Shown: positions 27,065 to 36,277, numbered from the stretch's first letter. The stretch: DNA of 64,000 nt from Parerythrobacter_A sp963799315 (GCA_963799315.1 CAWCWP010000003.1:1-64000); one strand, 5' to 3'. Notes: a model not told the origin generated them from the letters alone. Numbers and translations are program-made.

Positions 27065-28191
27065 GAGAAGAGCTCGCTACTGACGTGAAGCAAGCGACCG
27101 GAGAAAGCGCGCTCTATCTCACAATAATTGTGCTCAAGCCATTTGATCATATCTGGCCAATTGTCTTGGGTGTAACCTTGTACCGGCTTTTTCGAACTGA
27201 TGATGCTAACGCGCTTTGCATCCTTACGAAACCAATCGAGCGAAACATCCGCCTCATTTTCGATGGCCTCTTTCTGCATCACTAGTTTATCGAAAAGCTC
27301 CTTATTTTCTTCGGCATCGGATCTGTTGATATGCAACTCCACCCGAATTTCGTGCCGCAGGAATATCAGAACGATTTGACAACCTGACACTCCGGTACTG
27401 GATGTAAGCCAATGATCGCGCGAAGAAGAAATATTTTGCCAGCGATCAAGGCTCTTCTTTCGAAACACATTTAAAAGCTTGTCCCAAAACTCTAGACGCA
27501 TTTGATGGCTCCATTGTTTGGCACCTTTTACGTTTTTTTCCTCCGAGTCCTTTTCGACCATTCGAATCATATAATCGGCCGCTTCCGGAGGCGGAATGAC
27601 TTGCTGGATGTCGACAAACAGGTTTTCTTGAAACTCAAATGGCACCACCTTGACGCATCGTGCGTCAATTTGGTGCTCTCGCAGCCATAACACTGTCGCG
27701 GTGACTTCGCGTCGGAAGTTGGCCGCGATGAAAATAATCCGCTGATTATTCCCTTCGTTTAAGAGAATTTCCTCCAAAGAATCTTCTTCAAGAAACTCAC
27801 ATATCAGTGACGTGGCATCTCCATCACCATAACGATCTAAATATTGCTGAAATATCGTGGCGATTTCGGCTTTGCGAAGGCTCGAGCAATACGCCGCGTA
27901 TTTCAAGGCTTGCCATACGACGTCGCGACCGGAGTCATCCAGCTTGTTCTCGATCACGACAAGCTGACCTTCTTTGTCGAGTGCGAGAAGGTCCAGCCGT
28001 TCCTTTGTGCCGTTGAAGCCGTCAAATTCCTTCTGAATAATCATCAATTCTTCGCCGATTGCCCTTTCCAACGCATCTGGCGAAGCAGCCAACCATTCTT
28101 GAAGATGCTCTCTTTCGCGAAAGCCGGCCTTTGAAAAAGTAGTCTGGGTTAACCCGAGAAGGCGATTTGCAGTTCGATCGACTCGAAACAC
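27061..28191 (-). CDS. PD-(D/E)XK nuclease-like domain plus DUF4268 protein
   Basis: 376 residues from a GTG at 28191, chosen because AAAGAGG lies five bases upstream. Residues about 60-100 hold a PD-(D/E)XK-type core: D67 in RLDLLAL, then E81-N-K83 in VVIENK, and Q94 in VWQALKYA. The C-terminal half matches DUF4268-type proteins (VKGAKQWSHQMRLEFWDKLL; RVELHINRSDAEENKELFDK). Such proteins are predicted nucleases linked to defence, but no partner genes are present here. The gene is clearly richer in A+T than its neighbours and its codon use differs, suggesting acquisition. It ends against the converging hypothetical gene. Confidence 0.8.
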   Translation of the reverse strand: MFRVDRTANRLLGLTQTTFSKAGFREREHLQEWLAASPDALERAIGEELMIIQKEFDGFNGTKERLDLLALDKEGQLVVIENKLDDSGRDVVWQALKYAAYCSSLRKAEIATIFQQYLDRYGDGDATSLICEFLEEDSLEEILLNEGNNQRIIFIAANFRREVTATVLWLREHQIDARCVKVVPFEFQENLFVDIQQVIPPPEAADYMIRMVEKDSEEKNVKGAKQWSHQMRLEFWDKLLNVFRKKSLDRWQNISSSRDHWLTSSTGVSGCQIVLIFLRHEIRVELHINRSDAEENKELFDKLVMQKEAIENEADVSLDWFRKDAKRVSIISSKKPVQGYTQDNWPDMIKWLEHNYCEIERAFSGRLLHVSSELFS

Positions 28192-28208
28192 ATAAACCTC
28201 TTTCTTTT

Positions 28209-29718
28209 CTACGCCCGCGGCGGTTGCCGCCGGTAACTCAGCGCCTCGGCGATATGGATGCGGCCGACCTGTTCCGCGCCTGCCAGATCGGCGATGGTGC
28301 GGGCGACGCGCAGCATTCGGGTGTAGCCGCGTGCGGACAGGCGCATGGCTTCGGCGGCCTGCATCAGCAGGGTGCGGCCTGCTTCGTCCGGTCCGGCGAA
28401 TGTCTCCAGCGCGTCGCCCTGCAATCCGGCATTGGTGCGCGCGCCGGTTTCCTCGAACCGCGCGGCCTGTACCTCGCGCGCGGCGGCGACGCGGGCGGCG
28501 ACTGTCTGCGCTGTCCTCGCCGGTCGGCGGCAGGGCCATATCCGCCGCGCTGACGGGATCGACATCGACATGCAGGTCGATCCGGTCGAGCATCGGGCCG
28601 CTGACCTTGCTCTGGTAATCCGCCGCGCATTTCGGCGCGCGCGAACAGGCGAGCGCCGGATCGCCCAGATGGCCGCAGCGGCACGGGTTCATCGCCGCGA
28701 CCAGCTGGACTTGCGCGGGATACGTGACATGCGCATTGGCGCGGGCGATATCGACGGTGCCGGTCTCCAGCGGCTGGCGCAGCGAATCGAGCACGGCGCG
28801 CTGGAATTCGGGCAGTTCGTCGAGGAACAAGACGCCCAGATGCGCCAGGCTGACCTCGCCCGGTTTCACCTTCAGCCCGCCGCCGGTCAGCGCCGCCATG
28901 CTGGCCGAATGGTGCGGCGCGCGAAACGGGCGAGCGCGGCTGATGCGGCCGCCTTCCAGCGTGCCCGCGACCGATTGCACCATGCTGACTTCCAGCGCTT
29001 CGGCGGGCGAAAGCTCGGGCAGGATGCCGGGCAGGCAGCTGGCGAGCAGGCTCTTGCCCGCCCCCGGCGGCCCGACCATCAGCAGGTTGTGTCCGCCCGC
29101 CGCCGCGATCTCCAGCGCGCGCTTGGCGGTTTCCTGCCCCTTGACCTGCTTGAGGTCGGGGCCGGGCGCGATCGGCTCCACCTCGCCCGCACCGGGCAAT
29201 GGCAGTTGCGACGTGCCTTTCAGGTGGGCGAGCAAGGCGACGAGGTCGGGCGCGGCGCAGACCGACACGCCGCTGGCCCAGCGCGCCTCGGCACCCTGCG
29301 ATGCCGGACAGATCAGCCCGGCATCCTGTTCGTTGGCATGGATCGCGGCGAGCAGCACACCGGGGCTGGCGGCGATGCGTCCGTCCAGCGCCAGTTCGCC
29401 CACCGCGATCCAGTCGCCCAGTTGTTCGGCATCGGTCACGCCCATCGCCGCCAGCAGCGCCAGCGCGATGGGCAGGTCGTAATGGCTGCCTTCCTTGGGC
29501 AGGTCGGCGGGGGAGAGGTTGATGGTGATGCGTTTGGGCGGCAGGGCCAGCGCCATTGCGGACAGCGCGGCGCGCACCCGCTCCTTGCTTTCGCCCACCG
29601 CCTTGTTCGCAAGGCCGACGATGTCGAAGCGCGGCAGGCCGGGCGCGACCGAGCATTGCACCTCCACCGCGCGCGCCTCCAGCCCCAGATAGGCGACCGT
29701 CCTGACCAGTGCGACCAT
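28209..29718 (-). CDS. comM: YifB/ComM-family Mg chelatase-like AAA ATPase, frameshifted as given
   Basis: About 502 residues when the frame is repaired. Family members act in branch migration during natural transformation. The N-terminal Lon-protease-like domain (about 1-190; GLANKAVGESKERVRAAL) and the AAA domain with Walker A VGPPGAGKSL, RAPHHSAS and NPCRCGH are intact. The frame is lost near 28504-28508 (about residue 400), where one extra base separates PPTGEDSA from TVAARVAAAREVQAARF; the C-terminus then continues to a normal stop at 28209. Confidence 0.92.
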
Positions 29719-29890
29719 ATGTTTGAACTCCCCCGCTATTCGCCACACGGGATGGCAACAGAGCGCGGACAAGTCGAGCGGCAATACACGGCAACTGTCC
29801 CGTTTCGGCGCGATCGGGCGGCGAATGCCTAACGCGCGGGTAACTTCGACGGGTGGCAGTTGGTAAGATGCCGGCGCGGAGAGAGCGGGC

Positions 29891-30670
29891 ATGTCCTTCG
29901 CCGCCCGCTTGCTTTCCCTGATTTGCGCCGCACTCGCTTTCGCGTGCCGCACCGGCCCATGCGCAGATGCTGAGCGTGGAGACGTGGATGGAGGAATGGA
30001 ACCCGCCACGCAAAGCTGGGTGCGGATCGACCCGGACGCGCCCCGGTCCGCCGACCGCTTCGTATCGACCGCGCGCATCCCGGCACGCAAGGCAATTGCC
30101 CGCTATGGTCCGTTCCATGTCATCAATGCCCGCCGCGCCGCGCTGATGGATGTGACCGACGCTGCCAGCCCCGCGCATTTCCGCGCCATGCTGCGCGATT
30201 ATCCGCAGCTGGCCACGCTGGCGCTGGTGGAGGCACCCGGCACGCAGGATGATCGCGGCAATCTGGCGGTCGGGCGCATGATCCGTGCCGCCGGTATCGC
30301 CACCCACGTCCCCGCCGATGGCTCGGTGCGGTCGGGCGCGGTGGAGCTGTTCCTGGCGGGCAGGGAGCGCCGGATCGACGATGGCGCGGAGTTCGCGGTG
30401 CATAGCTGGATCGACAATACCGGGCGCGAGGCGGATGATTACGCCGCCGATGCCGAAGCCAACCGGACCTATCTGGACTATTACGCCGAAATGGGCATGA
30501 CCGACGCGCAGGCCCGCGCGTTTTATGCCATGACCAATTCGGTGCCGCACGCGCAGGCGCGGTGGATGACGGCAGACGACATGCGCGGCTGGCTGCCTGC
30601 GAAAAAAGCCGCTCCGGTTGCGCCGCGTATCGCGTTCGCAAACCTTGACTCCGTACCGCTGCTGCCATAG
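29891..30670 (+). CDS. Predicted periplasmic protein, possible crotonase/ClpP-like fold; carries a compensating frameshift pair
   Basis: About 260 residues. The reading frame is open but between about 29945 and 30003 it encodes the wrong frame. Removing one base near 29947 and adding one near 30003 restores a signal peptide ending CAPAHA-Q and then MLSVETWMEEWN before PATQSWVRIDP. The rest (NLAVGRMIRAAGIATHVPAD, VELFLAGRERRIDDGAEFAVHS) resembles predicted periplasmic ClpP/crotonase-like proteins of the COG3904 kind, with the usual Ser-Ala-Cys region replaced by SGAV. Function unknown. Divergent from comM. Confidence 0.58.
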   Translation: MSFAARLLSLICAALAFACRTGPCADAERGDVDGGMEPATQSWVRIDPDAPRSADRFVSTARIPARKAIARYGPFHVINARRAALMDVTDAASPAHFRAMLRDYPQLATLALVEAPGTQDDRGNLAVGRMIRAAGIATHVPADGSVRSGAVELFLAGRERRIDDGAEFAVHSWIDNTGREADDYAADAEANRTYLDYYAEMGMTDAQARAFYAMTNSVPHAQARWMTADDMRGWLPAKKAAPVAPRIAFANLDSVPLLP

Positions 30671-30688
30671 TTGCCCTGACTACAAGAC

Positions 30689-30714
30689 GGTCGTCCGACG
30701 GGGCGGCCCTTTTT
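30689..30714 (+). terminator. Probable terminator after the periplasmic-protein gene
   Basis: GGTCGTCC pairs with GGGCGGCC over eight bases (two G-T pairs), four-base loop, followed by CTTTTTATTT. It lies between the preceding gene and rpmH. Confidence 0.5.
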
Positions 30715-30775
30715 ATTTGATGTAGTTTATTTGCCGCAGGCCATCCTGCGAACTGCCGGATTTCAAGGACACGAC

Positions 30776-30910
30776 ATGAAGCGCACATTCCAGCCCAGCA
30801 ATCTCGTGCGTTCACGCCGGCACGGGTTCTTTGCGCGCAAGGCCACCGTCGGTGGCCGCAATGTCCTGCGCAACCGCCGCCGTCGCGGTCGCAAGAAACT
30901 GAGCGCCTGA
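30776..30910 (+). CDS. rpmH: 50S ribosomal protein L34
   Basis: 44 residues, complete bL34 (MKRTFQPSNLVRSRRHGFFA at the N-terminus, RRRGRKKLSA at the end). First gene of the conserved rpmH-rnpA-yidD-yidC-engB cluster. The ATG is preceded by AAGGA eight bases upstream. Confidence 0.98.
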   Translation: MKRTFQPSNLVRSRRHGFFARKATVGGRNVLRNRRRRGRKKLSA

Positions 30911-30933
30911 ATTGACGGCGCGGTGCTTGTCGG

Positions 30934-31578
30934 GTGAGCGATACGCCTCCTGACGCGGCGCCCCTGACAACGATCCGCAAACGTGCGGATTTCCTTGCCG
31001 CCAATCGAGGCCTGCGCGTGGCGCGGCCCGGCTTCGTGCTGCTGACGCGGCCCAATGAGCTGACCGAAACCGGTGCGATGCGGTTCGGCATCACCGTCAC
31101 CAAGAAAATCGGCAATGCGGTGGTCCGCAACCGCATGAAGCGGCGTTTCCGCGAATTGCTGCGTGCGGCCTTGCCCGAACGCGGGCTGGCGGGGCACGAC
31201 CACATCCTGATCGGGCGCGACACCGGCGTGGAGCGTGATTTCGACCTGTTGCGTGCCGAGCTTGATCGCGCTTTGGAGAAGGCTGCGGCGGGCAAGGGCG
31301 ATGCGCCGCGCGCACCGGTCGCGCGGTCGCGGGCGCGGCAGCAAAGCCGGACCAGGCCGGGGTCGGCGATGAAATATCTGCTGATCGGCATTGCACGCGC
31401 GTGGCAATGGGGGCCGTCGCGCATCCTGCCACCCACCTGCCGCTTCACGCCGTCCTGTTCGCAATACGCCATCGAGGCTTTGCAAAAGCACGGCGCAATC
31501 AGGGGTGGATGGATGGCGGGGAAGCGCCTATTGCGCTGCCACCCTTGGGGCGGGCATGGCTACGATCCCGTTCCGTGA
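30934..31578 (+). CDS. rnpA: Ribonuclease P protein component, fused in frame to YidD
   Basis: 214 residues from a GTG. Residues 1 to about 125 are RnpA, the protein subunit that helps RNase P RNA mature tRNA 5' ends: FGITVTKKIGNAVVRNRMKR holds the RNR signature. After a 20-residue Ala/Arg linker the same frame continues into complete YidD with no stop between. In relatives the two genes usually overlap rather than fuse. Here ATGA at the YidD start would supply an rnpA stop if the frame shifted by one. Given the many indels nearby, the fusion may be an artefact, but it could be real. Confidence 0.9.
   Translation: MSDTPPDAAPLTTIRKRADFLAANRGLRVARPGFVLLTRPNELTETGAMRFGITVTKKIGNAVVRNRMKRRFRELLRAALPERGLAGHDHILIGRDTGVERDFDLLRAELDRALEKAAAGKGDAPRAPVARSRARQQSRTRPGSAMKYLLIGIARAWQWGPSRILPPTCRFTPSCSQYAIEALQKHGAIRGGWMAGKRLLRCHPWGGHGYDPVP
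31369..31578 (+). CDS. yidD: Membrane protein insertion efficiency factor YidD
   Basis: 69 residues if translated from the ATG at 31369, the normal family length. The signature PPTCRFTPSCSQYAIEALQ and LLRCHPWGGHGYDPVP are complete. YidD assists YidC-dependent insertion of membrane proteins and binds the inner membrane through an amphipathic N-terminus. It lies in the same frame as rnpA, so it may be made as the C-terminal part of a fusion, from its own start, or both. Confidence 0.9.
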   Translation: MKYLLIGIARAWQWGPSRILPPTCRFTPSCSQYAIEALQKHGAIRGGWMAGKRLLRCHPWGGHGYDPVP

Positions 31579-31616
31579 CTCCCCCGCCTTCCCGCAACAG
31601 GACGTAAGCACACCTC

Positions 31617-33402
31617 TTGGAAAACCAGCGCAACCTGATCCTCGCCGTGGTGCTGTGCGGCCTGCTGCTGTTGGGCTGGGACATGGCGGTGCGCGAATTC
31701 TATCCCGAACCCGCCCCGACCGAGGAAATCGCCGACGCGACACAGGCCGCTGCCCCTGCGGTGGCGTCGCGGGTGGCGCCGCGCGCGACGGCGGGTTGAT
31801 CGATCCCGCAGATGTCGCGACCCGCACTATCGACCTGGACACGGAGCTGGTTTCCGCAAACCGCATAAAGATCGCCGCGCCGGAGATGGATAGGTTCGAT
31901 CAATCCGGTCGGCGCGCGCATCGACGATATCACGCTGTCCACCCATCGCCAGACGGTGGAGCAGGAGAGCGGCCCGGTCCGCATTTTCTCGCCCGCCGGC
32001 ACCGCCGGCACAGCATTTTGCGCAGTTCGGCTGGGCGGGCGAGGGTATCACGCTGCCGACTGTGAAGACGGTGTGGCAGGCCGAAGGCGGGCCGCTTGCG
32101 CCCGGATGCCCCGGTGACGTTGCGCTGGGACAATGGCGAGGGCCAGCGCTTCACCATCCTGCTGACGGTCGACGATCATTACATGATTACCGCGCGCCAG
32201 ACGGTCGCCAATACCGGCACCGCGCCCGTTGTTGTGCAACCGCGCGCCGGCGTCATCCGCACCAGCGAAACCGCCAGCGCCGATGCCTTCAACGTGCATT
32301 CCGGCCCCATCGGCAGTTTCGGCGAAGGGGTGAATTTCGGCCCCGACTATTCGGACCTTGCGGATGATGTCGCCGAAGGGCGCATCGAAGGGACGCCGCA
32401 CTGGCTCGGCTTCACCGATATCTACTGGCTCAGCGCCGTCATCCCGCAGGCGCGCGCCGATGTCGATGCCGATTTCGTCTCGCTGGGCGATGATGCGCTA
32501 TGTCGCGCGCATGACCTATGCGCCGCAGACGGTCGGCGCCGGGCGGCAGGTGACCCGCACCACGCAGCTGTTCGCAGGGGCCAAGGAAAGCGCCATCCTC
32601 GACGCAGTACGAGGCGGCGGGCGTCTACAAGTTCGGCAATGCGATCGACTGGGGCTGGTTCGGCTGGATCGCGCGCCCGATCTGGTGGCTGCTGACCAAC
32701 CTGTTCGCATTGGTCGGCAATTTCGGCGTGGCGATCATCCTGATGACGTTGCTGATCCGGCTGGTGCTGTTCCCGATCGCGCAGAAACAGTTCGCCTCGA
32801 TGGCACAGATGAAGGCCATCCAGCCCAAGATGAAAGCGCTTCAGGACCGCTACAAGGACGACAAGCAGAAGCAGCAGCAGGAAATCATGGCGCTGTACAA
32901 GAAGGAGAAGGTCAATCCGCTGGCCGGCTGCCTTCCGCTGATCGTGCAGATCCCGATTTTCTTTGCGCTCTACAAAACGCTGATTTTGGCGATCGAGATG
33001 CGGCACCAGCCCTTTGTGCTGTGGATCAAGGATTTGAGCGCGCCCGATCCGGCCAAGATTCTCAACCTGTTCGGCCTGCTGCCGTTCGATCCGCCCAGCT
33101 TCCTCGGCATCGGCATCCTCGCCATCCTGCTGGGCGTGACGATGTGGGCGACGTTCAAGCTGAACCCGACCGCGATCGACCCGATGCAGAAGCAGATCTT
33201 CGCAATCATGCCGTGGATGCTGATGTTCGTGATGGCCCCGTTTGCCGCCGGTCTGTTGCTGTACTGGGTGACCAACAACATCCTGACGCTGGCGCAGCAG
33301 AGCTATCTCTATTCGAAGCATCCGCAGCTGAAAGCCGCCGCCGCAAAGGCGCAGGAAGACGCGGCGCGCGATGCGGAGCGGGACAAGAAGAGCAAGGCGT
33401 GA
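31617..33402 (+). CDS. yidC: Membrane protein insertase YidC, six frameshifts as given
   Basis: About 594 residues once repaired, from a TTG start (MENQRNLILAVVLCGLLLLG, first membrane segment). The periplasmic domain and C-terminal insertase core are recognisable piece by piece: ARIDDITLSTHRQ, FAQFGWAGEGITLP, TPHWLGFTDIYWLSAVIPQ, then AIILMTLLIRLVLFPIAQKQ with the conserved membrane Arg, and the last four helices. Frame breaks fall near 31766-31773 (one missing base), 31889-31893, 32009-32011, 32095-32097, 32490-32493 and 32603-32604 (one extra base each). YidC is essential, so these should be sequencing or assembly errors. Confidence 0.94.
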
Positions 33403-34085
33403 CGCCCGATCTGGACCCCGACCTTGATCCCGACGAAGCCGAAGCGGAACGCGAACGGGCGAAACTGGCTCGCCGTGCAGAGAAGCTGTTTTCGGGCCGG
33501 GTCGACTTTCTGCTGTCTGCGCCGCAGCTGAAGTTCCTGCCCGATGCGACCGTGCCCGAAATCGCCTTTGCGGGCCGCAGCAATGTCGGCAAATCCTCGC
33601 TGCTCAATGCGCTGACCGGGCGCAAGAGTATCGCGCGGGCCTCGGTCACGCCGGGCCGCACGCAGGAACTGAACTTCTTCGAAGTGGGCGAGCCGACCCT
33701 GTTCCGGCTGGTCGACATGCCCGGCTACGGCTTCGCCAAGGCGCCCGTCGCAGGTGGTCGACAAATGGAAGAAGCTGGTCCGCACTTTCTGAAAGGACGC
33801 CAGACGCTCAATCGCACGCTGGTGCTGGTCGATGCGCGCCACGGCCTGAAGGATGTCGACCGCGAAATGATGCGGATGCTGGATGAAACCGCCGTCAGCT
33901 ATCGCCTCGTCCTGACCAAGGCGGACAAGATCAAGGCCAGCGCGCTGGATGCGGTCGCCGAAAAGGTCGCCGAGGAAGCGCGCACGCACCCTGCCGCCTA
34001 TCCCGAAATGCACGTCACCAGCGCCGAAAAAGGCATGGGCATCGAAGCCCTGCGCGCCGCCGTGCTGGCCGACGCCGGGGTGTAG
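33399..34085 (+). CDS. engB: Ribosome biogenesis GTPase EngB/YsxC with a compensating frameshift pair
   Basis: 228 residues from a GTG that overlaps the yidC stop. GTPase needed for large-subunit assembly. G1 GRSNVGKSS (59-67), G2 region TPGRTQ, G3 DMPGYG and G4 TKAD are intact. Residues 119-130 read GGRQMEEAGPHF where relatives have VVDKWKKLVRTF: one extra base near 33752 and one missing T near 33787 shift that segment and then restore the frame. The frame is therefore open but the switch-II-adjacent sequence is wrong as given. Confidence 0.93.
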   Translation: MTPDLDPDLDPDEAEAERERAKLARRAEKLFSGRVDFLLSAPQLKFLPDATVPEIAFAGRSNVGKSSLLNALTGRKSIARASVTPGRTQELNFFEVGEPTLFRLVDMPGYGFAKAPVAGGRQMEEAGPHFLKGRQTLNRTLVLVDARHGLKDVDREMMRMLDETAVSYRLVLTKADKIKASALDAVAEKVAEEARTHPAAYPEMHVTSAEKGMGIEALRAAVLADAGV

Positions 34086-34358
34086 CGCGGGGCTTTCAAC
34101 GGGCATTTTCCTACACGAGTGCGCGCCGTCATATACTGGCGGATGACCAATGCTTTCCATTCCGACCATAGCTTCCAAACCGTCGAACAGGGCCGCGCCA
34201 CCCTGCGCGCCTATCTGCGCGAAATCTCGCGTCCGAAGCGGGCCAGTGTTTTCGGCCAGGACAGTGTAACACCCGGTCCATCTGTTCAGTCTCGACACCG
34301 CAAGGATGAACGCTTAGGCGGCAGGCTCAAACAGGGAGGCGAGGGACAGGGGCGCTGC

Positions 34359-35032
34359 ATGAAGCTGATACTGGGCAACAAGAACTATTCGAGCTGGAGC
34401 TTGCGCGGCTGGCTCGCGGCCAAGCAATCGGGTCTGGCGTTCGAGGAAATCACCGTGCCGCTGTTCGGCAAGGAATGGGAGGCGAGCAAGCAGGCAGACC
34501 GACGGCACGCAGCCCAGCCACGGCAAGGTGCCGATCCTGTGGGACGGCGAAACGGTGGTATGGGACAGCCTCGCCATCCTCGAATATCTCGCCGACAAGG
34601 TCGGGCGCGACCGGTTCTGGCCCAAGGACGATGCAGCGCGCGGCATGGCGCGGGCGATGGTCGCGGAAATGCACTCCAGCTTCGCCGCGCTGCGCACCGA
34701 TTGTCCGATGAACATCCGCGCCAGCGTGCCCGATGCCACCATCTCCGAAGCCACCCGCACCGACACGGTGCGCATCCTGCAATTATGGGCAGAGGCCCGC
34801 GCCCGGTTCGGGCAAAGCGGCCCGTTCCTGTTCGGCACGTTCGGCGCGGCGGATATCGTCTATGCACCCATCGTTTCCCGCTTCCGCACCTACGGCTTCA
34901 CCCTGCCCGGCTTCGCCGCAAGCCTATATGGAGGCGGTGTGGGAGCATGACTGGATGCAGGCATGGGTCGCGGCGGCGGAAGACGAGGAATGGGTGATCG
35001 AGCAATATGAACAGCCGGAGCAGGCGGAATGA
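34359..35032 (+). CDS. Glutathione S-transferase family protein, two frameshifts as given
   Basis: About 224 residues after repair. N-terminal thioredoxin-like domain (MKLILGNKNYSSWSLRGWLA, then SHGKVPILWDGETVVWDSLA with the glutathione-binding D-S pair) and a helical C-terminal domain (FGTFGAADIVYAPIVSRF). One extra base near 34496-34501 and one near 34920 break the frame. This GST subclass is common in proteobacteria; substrate unknown. The stop overlaps the dapE start. The 270 bp upstream (34086-34358) hold no gene I recognise. Confidence 0.88.
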
Positions 35033-36273
35033 GCGACGCCCTTGCCTATACAAAAACGCTGATTGCCGCGCCCAGCGTCACCCCAGCGACCGGCGCGGTG
35101 TTCGATGCGATGGAGGCGATGCTGGCGCCGCTCGGTTTCGCGGTGACGCGGTTCACGCGCGGCGAGGGGCCGGAAGGCAGCGACGAGGCACCGGTCGAGA
35201 ACCTGTTCGCCATTCGCACCGGTCCCGCAGGATCGCGGCATATCGCCTTCGCCGGCCATCTCGACGTGGTGCCGCCGGGGCCGGACTGGGCCAGCGCACC
35301 TTTCGCGCCGGAAGAGCGCGGCGGCTTGCTCTACGGGCGCGGTGCGGTGGACATGAAGGGCGCGATCGCCTGCATGGTCGCCGCCGTGGCCGATGTGCCG
35401 CAGGACGCCGGCACGGTCAGCTTCATCATCACCGGCGACGAGGAAGGCCCTGCCCTACACGGCACCCGCGCGCTGATCGATTTCATGCGCGAGGCCGGCC
35501 ATCAGCCCGACCTGTGCCTGGTTGGCGAGCCGACTTCGGTGAAGGCGCTGGGCGACATGATGAAGATCGGGCGGCGCGGCTCGGTCAATATCTGGATCGA
35601 GGTCGAGGGCACGCAGGGCCATGTCGCCTATCCGCACCTCGCCGACAATCCGCTGCCCAAGCTGGTGGCGATCCTGGCCGAGCTGGACGCGCTGGTGCTG
35701 GACGAGGGCACCGACTGGTTCCAGCCTTCCAATCTGGAGCTTACCGACCTGACCGTCGGCAATCCGGCGCATAATGTGATCCCGGCCAAAGCCGAGGCGC
35801 GCCTGTCCATCCGCTTCAACGACCTGCATTCGGGCCAGTCGCTCAGCGAACAGGTCGCCGCCATCGCCACCAAACATGGCGGCACTGCGCGCGCCATCGT
35901 CTCGGGCGAACCTTTCCTGACCCCGCCCGGCGCATTCTCGCAGATCATCGCCGATGCGGTGGAGGCGGAAACCGGCAACGCCCCCGAAGCCAGCACCACC
36001 GGCGGCACATCGGACGCGCGTTTCCTGCGCGCGGTGTGCCCGGTGATCGAATTCGGCCTGTGCAATGCGACGATGCACAAGACGGATGAGGCGGTTGCGG
36101 TGGCCGACCTCGCCACGCTGACCCGCATTTACCGCGCGCATCGCACTGGCGGCGCTTGCGCATTGATTTGTAATCACGTCATTGCGAGCGTAGCGCGGCA
36201 ATCCGGAGCGTCGAGCGCGCGGCTTCCGGATCGCCACGGGGCTACGCCCCTCGCAATGACGAAGGGGGATTGA
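35029..36273 (+). CDS. dapE: Succinyl-diaminopimelate desuccinylase with repeat-derived C-terminal tail
   Basis: 414 residues. Zinc hydrolase of the lysine/diaminopimelate pathway; dapB is 2.3 kb away. Metal-site motifs are intact: FAGHLDVVPPG, GRGAVDMKG, the catalytic Glu in TGDEEGPA, GEPTS, and the late His in NATMHKTDE. The normal protein ends near RIYRAHRTGG. The last 30 or so residues (VIASVARQSGASSARLPDRH onward) are encoded by a hairpin repeat inserted before the original stop, extending the protein. Confidence 0.95.
   Translation: MSDALAYTKTLIAAPSVTPATGAVFDAMEAMLAPLGFAVTRFTRGEGPEGSDEAPVENLFAIRTGPAGSRHIAFAGHLDVVPPGPDWASAPFAPEERGGLLYGRGAVDMKGAIACMVAAVADVPQDAGTVSFIITGDEEGPALHGTRALIDFMREAGHQPDLCLVGEPTSVKALGDMMKIGRRGSVNIWIEVEGTQGHVAYPHLADNPLPKLVAILAELDALVLDEGTDWFQPSNLELTDLTVGNPAHNVIPAKAEARLSIRFNDLHSGQSLSEQVAAIATKHGGTARAIVSGEPFLTPPGAFSQIIADAVEAETGNAPEASTTGGTSDARFLRAVCPVIEFGLCNATMHKTDEAVAVADLATLTRIYRAHRTGGACALICNHVIASVARQSGASSARLPDRHGATPLAMTKGD
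36177..36261. repeat. ATTGCGAG hairpin repeat inside the 3' end of dapE
   Basis: Starts CGTCATTGCGAG and ends CTCGCAATGACG, exact inverted copies, with an internal palindrome-like centre (CAATCCGGAGC ... GGATCGCC). This matches a repeat pattern I recall as widespread in sphingomonads. It is read through as the end of the dapE frame. Confidence 0.75.
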
Positions 36274-36277
36274 ACAT

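Noticed and set aside
27061..30090. One 1009-codon minus-strand frame joining comM to the DUF4268 protein
   Set aside because: The join arises because the comM frameshift throws translation into the frame of the next gene. The middle part is Arg-rich nonsense, and the DUF4268 gene has its own start and ribosome binding site.
31617..33402. Programmed ribosomal frameshifting in yidC, coaBC and others
   Set aside because: No slippery heptamers or downstream structures recur at the breaks, and the number and spread of breaks fit sequencing errors.
34143..34358. N-terminal extension or separate small gene before the GST
   Set aside because: The frame is open into the GST start but has no recognised domain and no ribosome binding site; the GST family start is MKLILGNKNY at 34359.
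36177..36261. Insertion sequence at the end of dapE
   Set aside because: Only 85 bp, no transposase and no flanking duplication visible; it fits a small hairpin repeat.
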